Shown: piece by piece, positions 63,048 through 64,000 of the stretch
Layout: each line of letters begins with the position of its first letter
How positions within the stretch are numbered: position 1 is the stretch's first letter
Assembly: GCA_900319795.1 (NCBI GenBank)
Contig: ONPU01000001.1
Location: forward strand, 186,001 to 250,000
Direction of reading: 5' to 3'
DNA from: an uncultured Eubacteriales bacterium
Lineage (GTDB): Bacteria > Bacillota > Clostridia > Lachnospirales > Lachnospiraceae
DNA: 64,000 bases
Program-made: the position numbers and the translations under genes
Notes under the pieces: generated by a model
Database searches by the model: none
The model's input: only the letters and a program-made list of their open reading frames with translations
What the model was told of the DNA's origin: nothing

Positions 63048-64000
63048 TCAGATATCCAGCTCGGCATCTCTCGCGTGTTCGTAAATAAAGGTTTTTCTCG
63101 GCGGGACATCCGTCCCCATCAGGATATCCGTGATCTCTGAGGAAAAACCGGGGTTCGCGATTTCAATCCTGCGAAGCCTTCTGGTCGCCGGATTGAGAGT
63201 CGTCTCCCAAAGCTGGTCCGGATCCATTTCCCCGAGTCCCTTGTAACGCTGAAGCGTAAATTTCTGATTCTTATGCGCTTTTCTGTACTGCTCGAGAGCC
63301 TTGTCGTCATACAGATATTCGCCCTCTCCTTTTGCCGGGATCACTTTATAGAGAGGCGGCATCGCGATGTAGACATGTCCCTCATTGATAAGTTCCGGCA
63401 TATAGCGGTAAAAGAGCGTAAGAAGAAGTGTCCCGATATGGGCACCGTCCACGTCGGCATCGGCCATGATAATGATCTTGTCATAGCGAAGTCTCGAAAT
63501 GTCGAAATCATTGCCGTACCCTTCCGAAAATCCGCATCCGAACGCGGTAATCATCGTCTTGATCTCCGCGTTGGCAAGCACTTTGTCAATGCTCGCTTTT
63601 TCCACATTCAGGATTTTGCCGCGGATCGGAAGAATCGCCTGATGCTGCCGGTCTCTGGCCGTTTTCGCGCTTCCGCCGGCCGAATCTCCTTCCACGATAA
63701 AGATCTCGCATTCCTTCGCGTCACGGCTGATGCAGTTGGCCAGCTTTCCGTTCGTATCGAAGGAGAATTTCTGTTTCGTCAGAAGATTGGACTTTACCCG
63801 CTCCGTAGACCGCCTGATTTTAGCCGACTTTTCCGCGCATGCAAGGATTGATTTCAAAGTCTCGAGGTTGCGGTCAAAGTAATGAGGAGACTCCTCGCTC
63901 ACGATTTTTGCCACGGCTCTGGAGGCGTCCGGATTATCCAGCTTGGTCTTCGTCTGCCCTTCAAAACGCGGATCCGGATGTTTTACGGAGACGATCGCCG
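63048..64000 (-). CDS. parE: DNA topoisomerase IV subunit B (ParE / GyrB-like), C-terminal part, cut by window edge
   Basis: The visible 317 codons hold the TOPRIM domain, with EGDSAGGSAKTARDR and the metal-binding DADVDGAHI, then the C-terminal GLGEMDPDQLWETT and ETTLNPATRRLRR-type end. The frame stays open to base 64000, so the ATPase and transducer domains lie beyond it. It precedes parC by 64 bp. GyrB cannot be excluded without the N-terminus. Confidence 0.9.
   Translation of the reverse strand, partial: AIVSVKHPDPRFEGQTKTKLDNPDASRAVAKIVSEESPHYFDRNLETLKSILACAEKSAKIRRSTERVKSNLLTKQKFSFDTNGKLANCISRDAKECEIFIVEGDSAGGSAKTARDRQHQAILPIRGKILNVEKASIDKVLANAEIKTMITAFGCGFSEGYGNDFDISRLRYDKIIIMADADVDGAHIGTLLLTLFYRYMPELINEGHVYIAMPPLYKVIPAKGEGEYLYDDKALEQYRKAHKNQKFTLQRYKGLGEMDPDQLWETTLNPATRRLRRIEIANPGFSSEITDILMGTDVPPRKTFIYEHARDAELDI

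Noticed and set aside
1..64000. CRISPR arrays, insertion sequences, prophage genes, rRNA, tmRNA
   Set aside because: I saw no regularly spaced repeats, transposase or integrase other than XerD, no phage proteins, and no rRNA segments; nothing near smpB folds as tmRNA.

Overview
The window reads as a core-genome stretch of a low- to mid-GC Firmicute of the class Clostridia, most likely Lachnospiraceae or a close relative. Signs for this are RNase Y, ArgR, an Asp23/Gls24 protein, a DUF1292 protein, the rimP-nusA-ylxR-ylxQ-infB-rbfA-nrnA-truB-ribF order, a split transketolase, cofactor-independent GpmI, Gram-positive LexA operators (CGAAC-N4-GTTCG) at recA, and strong AGGAGG ribosome sites with frequent TTG starts. 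I see no prophage, insertion sequence, CRISPR array or rRNA. Almost everything is on the minus strand; only the PRPP synthetase and a DUF1292 gene are on the plus strand, as expected for one replichore read with the fork.

Layout, in increasing coordinates (minus-strand transcription runs the other way): der (partial) and a DUF512 radical-SAM protein (1-2133); plus-strand prs (2348-3559); an EF-G-like GTPase (3647-5737); a galM-yihY-pheS-pheT-queA-tyrA run (5905-13860), preceded by a probable 6S RNA (13896-14073); dgt and thrC (14121-17043); tRNA-Glu(CUC) with its own promoter and terminator; a cell-surface cluster of anchored polysaccharide deacetylase, BrnA-like ribbon-helix-helix protein and 3D-domain protein (17483-20664); smpB and secG; the glycolytic set gpmI-tpiA-pgk-gap; a PHP phosphatase and xerD, the latter behind a structured leader RNA; rny; recA-recX under a double LexA operator; glgA; the overlapping nusB-xseA-xseB-tlyA-nadK-argR-recN operon; Asp23 and split transketolase; prfC-gltX-acpP-ftsW and a GlgX-like protein; DUF1292; dut-pnp-rpsO; the rimP-to-ribF translation operon (52014-60572); and parC with partial parE (60722-64000).

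The genes form a housekeeping block for translation, RNA processing, central glycolysis, DNA repair and envelope growth. The most unusual items are: (1) a GlgX-family protein in which every GH13 catalytic acid is replaced, so it is almost certainly a pseudo-enzyme, in one operon with ftsW, acpP, gltX and prfC; (2) a structured RNA with its own consensus promoter ahead of xerD, which may belong to the computationally defined xerDC motif class; (3) two abutting perfect LexA boxes forming one 28-bp palindrome just downstream of the recA promoter; (4) an 87-bp nested palindrome between glgA and recA that resembles a REP/MITE-type repeat; (5) an EF-G paralogue with a degenerate guanine-specificity motif; and (6) an orphan BrnA-like antitoxin-type protein next to a polysaccharide deacetylase.
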